Assembly (NCBI GenBank): GCA_005798965.1
Contig: SYIB01000009.1
Coordinates: 1 to 14,356, forward strand
Length of the DNA: 14,356 bases
Direction of reading: 5' to 3'
Source of the DNA: Planctomycetia bacterium
Lineage (GTDB): Bacteria > Planctomycetota > Phycisphaerae > Phycisphaerales > SM1A02
Shown here: in pieces, positions 1-7,940 of the stretch
Numbering within the stretch: the first letter of the stretch is position 1
Layout: every line of letters starts with the position of its first letter
Translations under genes and position numbers: made by a program
Notes under the pieces: model-generated
Told to the model about the DNA's origin: nothing
The model's database searches: none
What the model saw: the letters and a program-made list of their open reading frames with translations, nothing else

Positions 1-250
1 CGATGGCGTGATCGAGGCGCAGAATCCGGCACGGCAAGCGCTCGGGCTGGACAACCTGCGGGCCACGCTTTCGCACCGCGATCTGCCGATGGACGTGACG
101 ACGCACGTGGCCTCACTCGTCGACAGCTGGACCCGTGGCCGTCGCGACGATGACGTGCTGGTCGTGATGGCCGGACCCATGCAACCTGCGCCCGTGCGGG
201 CACGGCTGGTCGATGCCAAGCCCGAGGCGGAACTGAGCCATGCCGGCTGA
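1..250 (+). CDS. C-terminal end of a PP2C/SpoIIE-type Ser/Thr phosphatase (partial)
   Basis: The reading frame is open from base 2 and enters from outside the window; about 82 residues are visible. The first residues, DGVIEAQNP, match the conserved 'DGv-EArN' strand near the end of SpoIIE/RsbU phosphatases. The later RRDDDVLVVMAGP matches the terminal 'DDDxTLVV' metal-binding Asp motif of that family. Known members dephosphorylate anti-anti-sigma factors or similar phosphoproteins in partner-switching pathways. The sensory N-terminus (often GAF, PAS, HAMP or a receiver) is outside the window, so the input signal cannot be read. After the Asp motif comes a tail of about 30 residues with no recognisable motif. 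Its TGA stop overlaps the start of ribD by 11 bases, suggesting co-transcription and translational coupling. The family call is fairly secure; the partner and pathway are unknown. Confidence 0.72.
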   Translation, partial: DGVIEAQNPARQALGLDNLRATLSHRDLPMDVTTHVASLVDSWTRGRRDDDVLVVMAGPMQPAPVRARLVDAKPEAELSHAG

Positions 251-1346
251 ACCCGCCCCACGCCGTCACCTGCTCGCCGCCGCACGCCTGGCCCTTCGTG
301 GCCACGGCGGAGCCGAACCCAACCCGATGGTCGGCTGCGTGATCGTGCGAGATGGCGTCGTCGTGGGCCGCGGCTGGCACCGTCGCTGCGGCGAAGCCCA
401 TGCCGAAGTGCATGCGCTGGCGGATGCCGGCGATCGTGCACGCGGCGCGACGGCGTACATCACGCTTGAACCCTGCAACCATCACGGTCGCACCGGCCCC
501 TGCTCGCATGCGTTGATCGCTGCCGGCGTGACCCGCGTGGTGTTCGCCACGCGCGATCCGAATCCCACCGCGACCGGCGGCATGCAGGCGCTCGAGGCCG
601 CAGGCATCGAGGTCGTGCATCACCCACTGCCCGAGACCGACGAGCTGAATGCGCCGTTCGTGAAGCGCGTGGCCGCGCGATTGCCGTGGGTCACGGCGAA
701 ATGGGCGCAGACGCTTGATGGTGCAATCGCGACCCGCAGCGGCGAGAGCCAGTGGATCTCCTGCGAGACCAGCCGTCGGCGGGTGCATCGCGAGCGCGCG
801 CGCGTGGATGCGATCCTGACCGGCATGGGTACGGTGCGTGCCGACGACCCCCGCCTGACCGCGCGCGGCACGCCGATCCTGCGCCGGGCCCGACGCGTGG
901 TCGTTGATCGGCATTTGGAACTCGAGGCATCGAGCGCGTTGGTGAAGACGATTGCGCAGGCTCCCCTCACGGTGGCCTGCTCGCACGAGGCGATCATCGG
1001 ACGGGCTGGCCACGCCGATGTCCTGCGCGCCGCCGGCGCCGACGTCATCGCGATCGAGGATGGCGCGGAGGGCCTGACGGCACTCCTGCGGGACCTCCAC
1101 GCGCGACTGGGTGTCAGCACGCTGCTCGTCGAGGCTGGCGGCGGCCTCGTGGGCAAGCTCGTGGATGCGGGCCTGGTCGACGAACTCTGGGTGTTCCTCG
1201 CGCCGATCGTGATGGGCGACGCCGAAGCGCCGGCCCCCGTGCGGGGCATCGATCCCATTCGCCTGGCCGACTGCACGCGCTGGCGCACGATGAGCATGGG
1301 TCGATCGGGCGAGGACCTTGAGGTGCGTCTGCGCAGGAAGACCTGA
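240..1346 (+). CDS. ribD: Bifunctional riboflavin biosynthesis protein RibD (pyrimidine deaminase/reductase)
   Basis: This 368-residue cytosolic enzyme performs two consecutive riboflavin steps: zinc-dependent deamination of diaminohydroxyphosphoribosylaminopyrimidine, then NADPH-dependent reduction of the ribosyl group. The N-terminal cytidine-deaminase-like domain (about 10-145) shows PNPMVGCVIV at 27-36, the HAE zinc and proton-shuttle motif (His54, Glu56), and PCNHHGRTGPC carrying zinc ligands Cys79 and Cys88. The C-terminal DHFR-like reductase domain (about 150-366) starts at WVTAKWAQTLDGAIA and includes TGMGTVRADDPRLTAR and LLVEAGGGLVGKLV. Its length is normal for the fused RibD. The ATG at 240 gives the usual short leader before the deaminase domain and lies inside the end of the phosphatase gene. 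No other rib gene is in the window and no FMN riboswitch is visible in front of it, as expected for an internal operon gene. It is convergent with the minus-strand ABC unit. Confidence 0.95.
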   Translation: MPAEPAPRRHLLAAARLALRGHGGAEPNPMVGCVIVRDGVVVGRGWHRRCGEAHAEVHALADAGDRARGATAYITLEPCNHHGRTGPCSHALIAAGVTRVVFATRDPNPTATGGMQALEAAGIEVVHHPLPETDELNAPFVKRVAARLPWVTAKWAQTLDGAIATRSGESQWISCETSRRRVHRERARVDAILTGMGTVRADDPRLTARGTPILRRARRVVVDRHLELEASSALVKTIAQAPLTVACSHEAIIGRAGHADVLRAAGADVIAIEDGAEGLTALLRDLHARLGVSTLLVEAGGGLVGKLVDAGLVDELWVFLAPIVMGDAEAPAPVRGIDPIRLADCTRWRTMSMGRSGEDLEVRLRRKT

Positions 1347-1385
1347 CGCCGCGGTGAAAAGCCCTGCGCGACAGTCCAGGTGATG

Positions 1386-1401
1386 CCGCCAAGCCCGGCG
1401 G
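1386..1401. terminator. Small GC stem-loop between convergent ribD and the ABC unit (weak)
   Basis: The 98 bases between ribD and the end of the facing gene contain CCGCC and GGCGG around a 6-base loop. There is no T-tract on either strand, so this is at most a weak bidirectional or Rho-assisted terminator. In GC-rich DNA a 5-bp stem is expected by chance. Nothing else is apparent in this gap. Confidence 0.2.
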
Positions 1402-1444
1402 GGGCCAGCCGCACCTCTGCCAAGCTGGTTCGACGATCCGGGGA

Positions 1445-2794
1445 TCAGCGCACATACTGACCAGGCTCCAGCGGCAGCAGCATGCGTTCGGAGTAGATCC
1501 GCAGCAGGCCATCGCCGCATTCGACGCCGAAGCGACCGGCCGGGCCCTCGCGCACGACCGAGAGCGACCCAAGCGCAGCGCCATCGAAACCGACCACCGC
1601 GATCGAGGTCCGCACGAGCGCCTCGGGCGCGCCTTGCTCATTCATGGCCATTGCACGGGCCTCGGTGAGCGCCACGAGGAGCGATGCGATCGCGGGATCA
1701 CGCGCGGGCGCACCATCGGGGTGCGCGGCATCCACCACGAACCACTGGCCTTCGCGCCGTTCGAGCGTGAACCGGCCAGCAGGGCCGTCGATGGCGATCG
1801 ACTTGAACGTACTCGTGGGGACATCGAGCATGCGACCGTCGATCAGCGATTCAGGCGCGGGGTCCATGGAGGCCAGTGCGCGCTCATCGAGCGAGACGAC
1901 TGCCGGGGAACCCACACGCCGAGCCACGCGCAGCCCGGTGCCGCGCTCGACGACGCTGCCCCATTCCACAGCCTGCTCCGACGTGCTGGCCATGACCTCG
2001 CCATCCTTCATCGTGCGCGTGGTCATGGCGACGGTCACCGATCCCGCCGGCGAGTCCAGCCCGAATCGCGCCACGTCAGCGCTGTCGCCTGCAGGCAGGT
2101 CTGCGACCCACGCCTCGGCGCGCACCCGTGAGAGTGCATCGATCAGCCGACCGACAGCTTCGGCATCAGCCCGGGTCTGGACCGGTTCGCGCATCGACCA
2201 GCGCTGGCCTGTTCGCTCAAGCACCATGGTTGCGACTCCCTGCTTGAGCACGATGCGGTCGAGCTCGGGCGAAAGCCGTTCGAAGAGTGCGGGGTCGCGC
2301 CAACGCCGCGGATCGCTCGAAACGACGAGTGCGTGCAGCGCATCGCTTGTGCTGATGATGCGATCACCGACCCGCACCCAGGCACGACCGGCTGGCGCAC
2401 GGCGACCCAGTTCAATGCGATACGCGCCGCCCGGACCGGCGAGATCGAGCGTCGCCACCGGCCGATCGAGGCCCAGCGCGGCCGGATCGACCGAATCGAC
2501 CGCGAAAGACTGATACGCGGGCAACGCTGCAAGCACATCGAGCGTGTCGCGGATCGCCAGCGCATCCGCAACGCATCGGTACGGATCGACCTGCTGCCAC
2601 GACAGCCCATCGGCGGTGAAGGTCGAGGCACTCCCCCTCGATGCGACCGTCAATGCATCGATCGTCCCGGCATCGATCCCCGCGATCGCAAGGCCTGTCG
2701 AACGTGCACCGCCCCCACCGCGCCACGCGATGACGGCCGCCACGATAAGCAGCGCGGCGAGCGCCCAGCGACGCAGCACGATGGACCAGGTCAT
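1445..2794 (-). CDS. DUF4340-type protein of an ABC system, single-pass membrane anchored
   Basis: This 449-residue protein has one N-terminal membrane segment (about 8-24, after a basic RR) and a large, presumably extracytoplasmic body. The body contains three related units starting near residues 44, 176 and 330. Each has a strand pattern of the form 'i..i.i.....l.r....W.v', followed by a helical 'aD..a...ll..l' segment. The first two then carry ALGLDRPVATLDL and FGLDSPAGSVTV, typical of the DUF4340 family. DUF4340 proteins regularly sit beside ABC permeases with a GldG-like domain; their molecular role is not established. The ATG at 2794 is chosen because it overlaps the stop of the upstream permease gene as ATGA and directly precedes the membrane segment. 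The frame stays open to 3163, but that extension is Arg/Gly-rich and antisense-like. It is the last gene of the three-gene unit. The family call is good; the function is unknown. Confidence 0.82.
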   Translation of the reverse strand: MTWSIVLRRWALAALLIVAAVIAWRGGGGARSTGLAIAGIDAGTIDALTVASRGSASTFTADGLSWQQVDPYRCVADALAIRDTLDVLAALPAYQSFAVDSVDPAALGLDRPVATLDLAGPGGAYRIELGRRAPAGRAWVRVGDRIISTSDALHALVVSSDPRRWRDPALFERLSPELDRIVLKQGVATMVLERTGQRWSMREPVQTRADAEAVGRLIDALSRVRAEAWVADLPAGDSADVARFGLDSPAGSVTVAMTTRTMKDGEVMASTSEQAVEWGSVVERGTGLRVARRVGSPAVVSLDERALASMDPAPESLIDGRMLDVPTSTFKSIAIDGPAGRFTLERREGQWFVVDAAHPDGAPARDPAIASLLVALTEARAMAMNEQGAPEALVRTSIAVVGFDGAALGSLSVVREGPAGRFGVECGDGLLRIYSERMLLPLEPGQYVR

Positions 2795-5499
2795 GCCGCA
2801 CCTCGCCGGCGAACGATGTACGCACCGACTGCGAGCACAATGCACGGCGTACCCAGGGCCCACCAGAGTCCGGGCACCGCCTGCACCCGAGCGGCCTCGC
2901 GGCCGGAGGCAGACGCCGACATCAGTGCATCCAACCCGGCCACCCACAGCGCGCCTTGCGTGGCCAGCGCCATGTTGCCGGGATCCGTCAACGCGGGATG
3001 GCCGCCGGCCACCGGTGTGCGACGCGCGGCGACCGCACTGAGCATCCAATCCGGGCACGCCACCACGATCGAGCGGCGCCCAGGCACCGGCTCGTGCGCC
3101 ACGATCGCAGCGACCGGTGCATCGAGCGATTCGTCGCCCCGGCGACGCGAACCTGCGCGCCACTCACGATCGATGCGCCGTCCGGTGGCAGGATCGATCG
3201 CCGCCAGCGTGACGGCACCTGCGCTTGGTTCGAGCGCAACGACCGACGGCAATCGCACGCGCTGGCCATCGAGCGCGCGCGCCAGCGTTCCATCGCCGCG
3301 AAGCCCGGCGAAGAGCTGGTCACTGCGCGGCTCGCGACGACCCTCGCCCACCGCAACATCGTCGACCACGATGCCTCCGGTGCTCGCGCCGGCTCCGAGT
3401 GCAGCGGCCAGTCCGGCCCACGGATCCTCCTGTCCGGCCAGCGCTCGGACGCTCGGCCCGATCGACAGGATCACGGGATCCCCGCGCTCGATCAAGCGAC
3501 GCGTGGCAGACAGCAGTTCACGCTCACGCCGCGATGGCTCGCCGACCGCACGCTCATTGGGCGGCACGATCAGGTACGCCCGACGTGCGCCCTCGGCACC
3601 GGTGGGTTCACCACCCGCGGTCACGATCCACTCGAGGACCTCACCGCGGCCGAGCCTCACGGCATCGACAAGCGCTGAGAGGTCCGCGCCATTCACCGAT
3701 GGCTTCATCATCGAACGCTGCTCGGCATGCACGAGCACGACGCACAGCCGCTCGTTCGACTGCAGCGAACGCATGGCCGCAGCAATCGCTTCCTCACCGC
3801 GGAAGCGTCGATCCGGCGCGCGTTCACCAACCGCCGCAGGAAAGAGCTGCCACCCGGGAAGGACCGCCACGCCGCTCGGCCCCTCGATCACGGCGGCGGC
3901 ACCGCGAGAGATCGCCTCGGCGAGCCGGCCCGGCTCATCCTGCGGCAAGAGCAGCAGTCGATCCTGCGCCAGGCGCAGCGACTGCCCCTGCGCATCGAAG
4001 GCTCGCGCGTGCTCAGCAACGAACGCCCGCAGCGCATCGGGCACATCGTCACCCACGGATCGCTCGACCAGGTCACGTGCGATGCCCACAAGCTGCTGCG
4101 ACCATGCGCGGAAGAGTTCCTCGTAGGCTCGTACCGCGCCCGCGCGATCCGGGAACGGTCGTTCCTCGCTCGCCACGCGCAAGCCATCGATGCGCTGGCG
4201 GAATGCCGGGAATTGCTCGGAAAGCTGATCAAAGAGGCCGCGGACCTGGTCGAGCGAGGTCCGGTCAGCGCTTGCGGCAGGAAGCGCGGCGACGGTCTCG
4301 CGCAGGTCCGGCCTCACGGCCGCCGCGAATCGCTCGAACGCATCGAGGTCCTCGGCTGCGCGTCCGAGCGCCTGGTCATAGGCACGCTGGTCGCTCGCGA
4401 AACGCCGGTCGAGCTCCTCGAGCCACACGCCGTAGGCCGGCGCATCGCCGGGAGCCGCGGGATCGAAACTGGCCACCGACAGCTCGCGGCCAGCCGTGCG
4501 CGCTGCATCATCGAACGCGCCCAGCACCTGGCCGACTTGCAGCCGGACCTCGGCGTCGATGTCGCCTGGAGCCACGAGCGTGATGCGCCAGTCACCCTTG
4601 ATCGAGGCGAGCAGATCGCGCGTCGATGGACTGATCTCGAAGAGTCCCGCACGCGTCCAGTCAGACTGCACCCGCGCCATCGGGCTGCGCGCGAGCGCGA
4701 AGGCGGCCAGCGCGATCACGCACCAGGCTCCGCCGTGCGCCGCCGGCATCGCCCAACGGCGCAAGCCTGAGTCCTGCGCCGAACGCGCGACCTCGGTCGC
4801 ACCAAGTCCGATGGCCAAGCCCAGGCCGGCCGCGGCAAGCCCGACGAACATGACGACGTTCGAGAGATCGACGAGACCAAGCAGGAAGTCATCGAGTCGG
4901 TGGAGCGGGCTGAGCGCAAAGCCGGCATCGGCAACCCACGGCACGCTCGCGCCCGTGAGCGCACCCGTCACGATCGCCCAGCCTGCAGCGCAGGCAAGCG
5001 TGAGGGCATACGCAGCCTCGGCGGATCCAGCGAGTGCTCCAATCGCAAGCGTCCAGGCCATGATGGCAGCCGATGCCAACGCGATGCCCATCACGGCCGC
5101 GGCCACGGCTCCCCAGTCAGGCGCGGACGCGATCCATGCCAGCAGACCGCACGCACCGCACGCCACCGCCGCGATGGCCGTGGACACCAGCACGGCGCCG
5201 CACCAGCGCCCGGCGGTGAGGACGCGCGCCGTCGCGGGCGTGGCCAGGAGCACTTCCCACAGTCCGGTCCGACGCTCCGTCACGGTGGCCCGGATCCCGA
5301 GCGCAGGTGCCAGCAGCAGCATGGACCACATCACGGCGACCAGCGCCGGACGAAGGTCCAGGAGTGCACCATCCACGAGGACTGACTGCAGGGTGACGAC
5401 GAGCCCGATCGCCAGCACGACCGCGAGCACGGTCCAACCCGACATCGTGCCGACGAGCGCGATGAGTTCGCGCCGCACCATGCCGACGAAGGCGCTCAT
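2791..5499 (-). CDS. ABC-2 permease fused to a GldG-like extracytoplasmic domain
   Basis: This 902-residue protein joins two parts that are separate genes (gldF and gldG) in Bacteroidota. Residues 1-235 form an ABC-2 type permease with hydrophobic segments near 21-43, 51-70, 101-125, 130-158, 162-185 and 213-234. They include TERRTGLWEVLLATPAT, a typical cytoplasmic coupling-loop sequence, and FLLGLVDLSNVVMFVGL. A further membrane segment (257-271) leads into WTRAGLFEISPSTRDLLASI, the characteristic entry of GldG/PF09822-like domains ('D-T....y.lSp.T..ll..l'). RFRGEEAIAAAMRSL (565-579) matches the conserved 'f.GE..l..al..l' of the same family. A final membrane helix lies at about 877-896, followed by RRR. 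A long helical stretch (about 355-530) is inserted in the soluble domain. The ATG at 5499 overlaps the ATPase stop (ATGA) and the stop overlaps the DUF4340 start. The substrate is unknown; linkage to gliding is not implied. Confidence 0.85.
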   Translation of the reverse strand: MSAFVGMVRRELIALVGTMSGWTVLAVVLAIGLVVTLQSVLVDGALLDLRPALVAVMWSMLLLAPALGIRATVTERRTGLWEVLLATPATARVLTAGRWCGAVLVSTAIAAVACGACGLLAWIASAPDWGAVAAAVMGIALASAAIMAWTLAIGALAGSAEAAYALTLACAAGWAIVTGALTGASVPWVADAGFALSPLHRLDDFLLGLVDLSNVVMFVGLAAAGLGLAIGLGATEVARSAQDSGLRRWAMPAAHGGAWCVIALAAFALARSPMARVQSDWTRAGLFEISPSTRDLLASIKGDWRITLVAPGDIDAEVRLQVGQVLGAFDDAARTAGRELSVASFDPAAPGDAPAYGVWLEELDRRFASDQRAYDQALGRAAEDLDAFERFAAAVRPDLRETVAALPAASADRTSLDQVRGLFDQLSEQFPAFRQRIDGLRVASEERPFPDRAGAVRAYEELFRAWSQQLVGIARDLVERSVGDDVPDALRAFVAEHARAFDAQGQSLRLAQDRLLLLPQDEPGRLAEAISRGAAAVIEGPSGVAVLPGWQLFPAAVGERAPDRRFRGEEAIAAAMRSLQSNERLCVVLVHAEQRSMMKPSVNGADLSALVDAVRLGRGEVLEWIVTAGGEPTGAEGARRAYLIVPPNERAVGEPSRRERELLSATRRLIERGDPVILSIGPSVRALAGQEDPWAGLAAALGAGASTGGIVVDDVAVGEGRREPRSDQLFAGLRGDGTLARALDGQRVRLPSVVALEPSAGAVTLAAIDPATGRRIDREWRAGSRRRGDESLDAPVAAIVAHEPVPGRRSIVVACPDWMLSAVAARRTPVAGGHPALTDPGNMALATQGALWVAGLDALMSASASGREAARVQAVPGLWWALGTPCIVLAVGAYIVRRRGAA

Positions 5500-6404
5500 C
5501 GCTTGCCTCCGACAAGACGGGCGAAGACCGCCTCAAGCGCATCGGGTTCGCGTTCGATCCGCCGCACGAGCCGACCGCCTCCCTGCACGGCGTGGGCGAG
5601 CCTGTCCTGTGCATCCGGCAGCGCGCTCCGGGCCCGGAGCCTGCACCAGCCGCCGTCAAGCGTTTCGGGATTGGCCTCACACCATCCCTCACCCAGGTTC
5701 GGGCGCGAACCCTGCCATTCGATGACGAACGCGGCACCCTCCGCGCCGATGGCGCGAAGTTCGGCCAGCGTGCCCTGCGCGACGGTGGCACCATGGTCCA
5801 TGAGCACGGCGCCCTCGCACGACTGCTCGACCTCGGCCAGCACGTGGCTGCTCACGAGGACGAGCGCGGACTGCCCCACATCGCGGAGCAAGGCGCGGAA
5901 GGCCTGCGCCTGCACGGGATCCAAACCGGCACTCGGCTCGTCCAACAGCACGACGCGGGGGGCGTGCACGAGGCTCGCCGCCAGACCAGCCCGCTGACGG
6001 AAGCCAGAGCTGAGCGCTCCGCACAGACGGTCCTGCACCGTGTCGAGGCCACACCGCGAGAGCTCGCGCGCGATCGCCGACGATCGTTCTGCGGCCGGCA
6101 CCCCCGCCAGCGCACACCGGAACGCGAGGTACTCACGCACCGAAAGGTCACTGGGGAGAGGGCTGCGCTGGGGCAGCGTGCCGAGCCGCACCCTCGCCGC
6201 GGGCTCGCACGGATCCAGCCCGCCCACGCGGACCCGACCGGCATCGGCGCCCAGCGTTCCCGACAGGATGCGGAGCGTGGTCGTCTTGCCAGCGCCGTTG
6301 GGACCGAGCAAGCCCCAGACGCCAGTCGGCCCCACCGAGAAGGACAGCCCGCGCAGTGCGTGCACGGTGCCGAACCTTCGATGCAGCGAATCGACCTCGA
6401 TCAC
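5496..6404 (-). CDS. ABC transporter ATP-binding protein (GldA-like)
   Basis: This 302-residue ATPase is the energising subunit of the adjacent permease. It shows Walker A GPNGAGKT (34-41), a Q-loop in LGTLPQRSPLPSDLS (Gln79), a variant signature LSSGFRQR (131-138, where LSGGQ is usual), Walker B VVLLDEPSAGLDP (Glu156) and the switch His187 in SSH. After about residue 210 comes a C-terminal extension of the type found in ABC-2 export ATPases. The GTG at 6404 is preferred: it gives VIEVDSLHRRFG, the normal beginning of the fold, with AAGGA nine bases upstream. The frame is open further to 6578, but that part runs antisense to the next gene's start and is not family-like. It is the first gene of the three-gene unit. 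Related proteins serve gliding, antibiotic or Na+ export systems, so the role stays open. Confidence 0.92.
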   Translation of the reverse strand: MIEVDSLHRRFGTVHALRGLSFSVGPTGVWGLLGPNGAGKTTTLRILSGTLGADAGRVRVGGLDPCEPAARVRLGTLPQRSPLPSDLSVREYLAFRCALAGVPAAERSSAIARELSRCGLDTVQDRLCGALSSGFRQRAGLAASLVHAPRVVLLDEPSAGLDPVQAQAFRALLRDVGQSALVLVSSHVLAEVEQSCEGAVLMDHGATVAQGTLAELRAIGAEGAAFVIEWQGSRPNLGEGWCEANPETLDGGWCRLRARSALPDAQDRLAHAVQGGGRLVRRIEREPDALEAVFARLVGGKR

Positions 6405-6476
6405 AGTGCGGAGTCCTTGTTCGTGAGTGTACGGACTGCGTTGGAAGGCCACACGCGGGTAGACTTCGATCTCACG
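6405..6476. promoter_or_regulatory. Divergent promoter region between the ABC unit and the sensor-receiver gene
   Basis: The 72 bases separate two divergently read genes and so should hold both promoters. On the minus strand there is AAGGA (complement of 6414-6418), a good Shine-Dalgarno nine bases before the GTG. TACACT (complement of 6426-6431) is a possible -10. On the plus strand TAGACT at 6460-6465 lies 11 bases before the ATG at 6477, which would give a very short leader without a ribosome site. No convincing -35 box was found for either, so the hexamers are tentative. Confidence 0.4.
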
Positions 6477-7940
6477 ATGTCGAATGTCCCCGCAGGTCCC
6501 GGAGCTGATCAGGCGATCACCATGCTGAACGAGATCGGCGATGGCATCGCCATCGTCGACGTGCACGGAGAGATCCACTGGATGAGCCAGCGCGTGGCGC
6601 AGCTCGATGCAGCCACGCTGCGCGCGCTCGCTGATCTTGCGCGCACCCTGATCCCCGACATGGCGGCCGAGTCACGTCGCGCCTGGCGTCGGCGCTTCAG
6701 CTGCGGCGAGCACTCCTGGGAGGTCGTGGCCACGAGCCTGGGCTCCGACCGGATGGTGGCGGTGCTCGTCGATGCCACCGTGCGGCAGCGGCTGGCGGCT
6801 CGCATGGACCAAGTCGATGCCGCCGGCGGCGAATTGCTCGACCTGGACGCGCACATCGTGAACCCGCTCAACGTGGCGGAACGGCTGCAGCTCATCGAGC
6901 GCAAGATCGAGGCCACGATGGGGTCGATCTTCAGCTTCGCGCACTTCGAAGTCCGGCTGCGCAACCGCAAGACCAACCAGCTCGAGCTCGTGATCGGGCA
7001 CGGTCTCGATCCACTGCGCATCGGCGAGTCGATCAACGCCGAACCGATCGGCCACGGGATCTCGGGACTGGTCGCCTCGAGCGGCCGCTCCTACATCTGC
7101 AACGATCCGGCGCGCGATCCCAACTACCTGCCCGGGCTTCCGCTGGCTCGCTCCTCACTGACGGTGCCCCTGCTCCTGCACGAGCGCGTGATCGGCGTGA
7201 TCAACGTGGAAAGCGTGCGCGAACTCGCCTTCGGCGACGAGGACCAGGTCGGGCTGGAGACCTACGGGCGCTACGTGGCCATGGCGCTGAACATCCTGGA
7301 CATGCTCATCGTGGAGCGCTCCACGACCAGTGAGCGCATCAGTGGCATCGTCCGTGATGAGATCGCGATTCCCATGCAGCTCGTGCGCGAAGCGGCGACC
7401 GGCGTTGCTGCAGGCAAGCTCGATGCTCACGAGCGCCTTGAGGCCGCGCTTGAGACCCTTGAGGCGCGCATCCGCGGCGCCACCGGAGGTCCGCAGACGG
7501 TCCTGGGCATCGACAAGATCGAGCGCCGCTCCGAACCCGATCCCGTCATCGCCGGCAAGCGGATCCTCGTCGCCGACGATGAGCCCGGCGTGCGCGATGC
7601 GATCAAGTCGATCCTCGGGGAAGCCGGTGCGAGCGTCGATGTCAGGGCCGACGGCGGAGGTGCGCTCGATGCGGTGGCGCGCGCGATCGCGGACCGGAGA
7701 CCGTACGACCTCGTCGTATCCGATGTCCGCATGCCCGACCGCAACGGCTACGAGGTCTTCCGAGGCACGCGCGACATGAGCCCCGGCACGCCGGTCCTGC
7801 TCATGACCGGCTTCGGCTACGACCCCAATCACTCGATCGTGCGCTCGAGCCAGGAAGGCCTTCAGTGCTGCCTCTTCAAGCCGTTTCAGGCATCGCAACT
7901 GATCGAGGAAGTCCGCAAGGCACTCATCAGCCGGGCGTGA
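6477..7940 (+). CDS. PAS-like/GAF sensor protein with degenerate DHp helix and C-terminal receiver domain
   Basis: This 487-residue cytosolic signalling protein has no membrane segment. Residues about 12-105 look like a divergent PAS domain (IGDGIAIVDVHGEIHWMS). Residues about 125-280 form a GAF domain ending PLLLHERVIGVINVESVRELAFGDED. A helical stretch (about 283-335) resembles a histidine-kinase DHp helix, but RDEIAIPMQLV has Asp294 where kinases have the phospho-accepting His. No ATPase domain follows. Residues 360-487 form a receiver domain with acidic pair Asp367/Asp368, phospho-acceptor Asp416 (VVSDVRMP), Thr444 and Lys468 (LFKPF), all intact. There is no DNA-binding or enzymatic output. 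It probably takes phosphate from a separate kinase and combines it with ligand sensing. The ATG at 6477 is chosen because the sequence before it (open back to 5592) is antisense to the ATPase. Its stop overlaps prmC tail to tail by 14 bases. Confidence 0.85.
   Translation: MSNVPAGPGADQAITMLNEIGDGIAIVDVHGEIHWMSQRVAQLDAATLRALADLARTLIPDMAAESRRAWRRRFSCGEHSWEVVATSLGSDRMVAVLVDATVRQRLAARMDQVDAAGGELLDLDAHIVNPLNVAERLQLIERKIEATMGSIFSFAHFEVRLRNRKTNQLELVIGHGLDPLRIGESINAEPIGHGISGLVASSGRSYICNDPARDPNYLPGLPLARSSLTVPLLLHERVIGVINVESVRELAFGDEDQVGLETYGRYVAMALNILDMLIVERSTTSERISGIVRDEIAIPMQLVREAATGVAAGKLDAHERLEAALETLEARIRGATGGPQTVLGIDKIERRSEPDPVIAGKRILVADDEPGVRDAIKSILGEAGASVDVRADGGGALDAVARAIADRRPYDLVVSDVRMPDRNGYEVFRGTRDMSPGTPVLLMTGFGYDPNHSIVRSSQEGLQCCLFKPFQASQLIEEVRKALISRA

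Noticed and set aside
180..240. FMN riboswitch before ribD
   Set aside because: The region is coding sequence of the upstream phosphatase and shows none of the conserved riboswitch segments.
1435..1446. GATCC/GGATC inverted repeat at the end of the DUF4340 gene
   Set aside because: Only five pairs with a two-base loop, too tight to form a stable hairpin, and without a T-tract.
2795..3163. Upstream extension of the DUF4340 gene
   Set aside because: The extra 123 residues are Arg/Gly/Cys-rich shadow sequence of the permease gene. The ATGA overlap at 2794 and the membrane anchor right after it mark the real start.
2333..4126. A plus-strand open frame of 597 codons across the ABC unit
   Set aside because: Ser/Arg/Pro-rich shadow of the DUF4340 and permease genes with no recognisable domain.
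5592..6476. Upstream extension of the sensor-receiver gene
   Set aside because: The extra 295 residues run antisense to the ABC ATPase, have no domain, and would remove the divergent promoter region.
6405..6578. Upstream extension of the ABC ATPase
   Set aside because: The added residues are not part of the fold. GTG at 6404 has AAGGA at proper spacing and begins the normal ATPase N-terminus.
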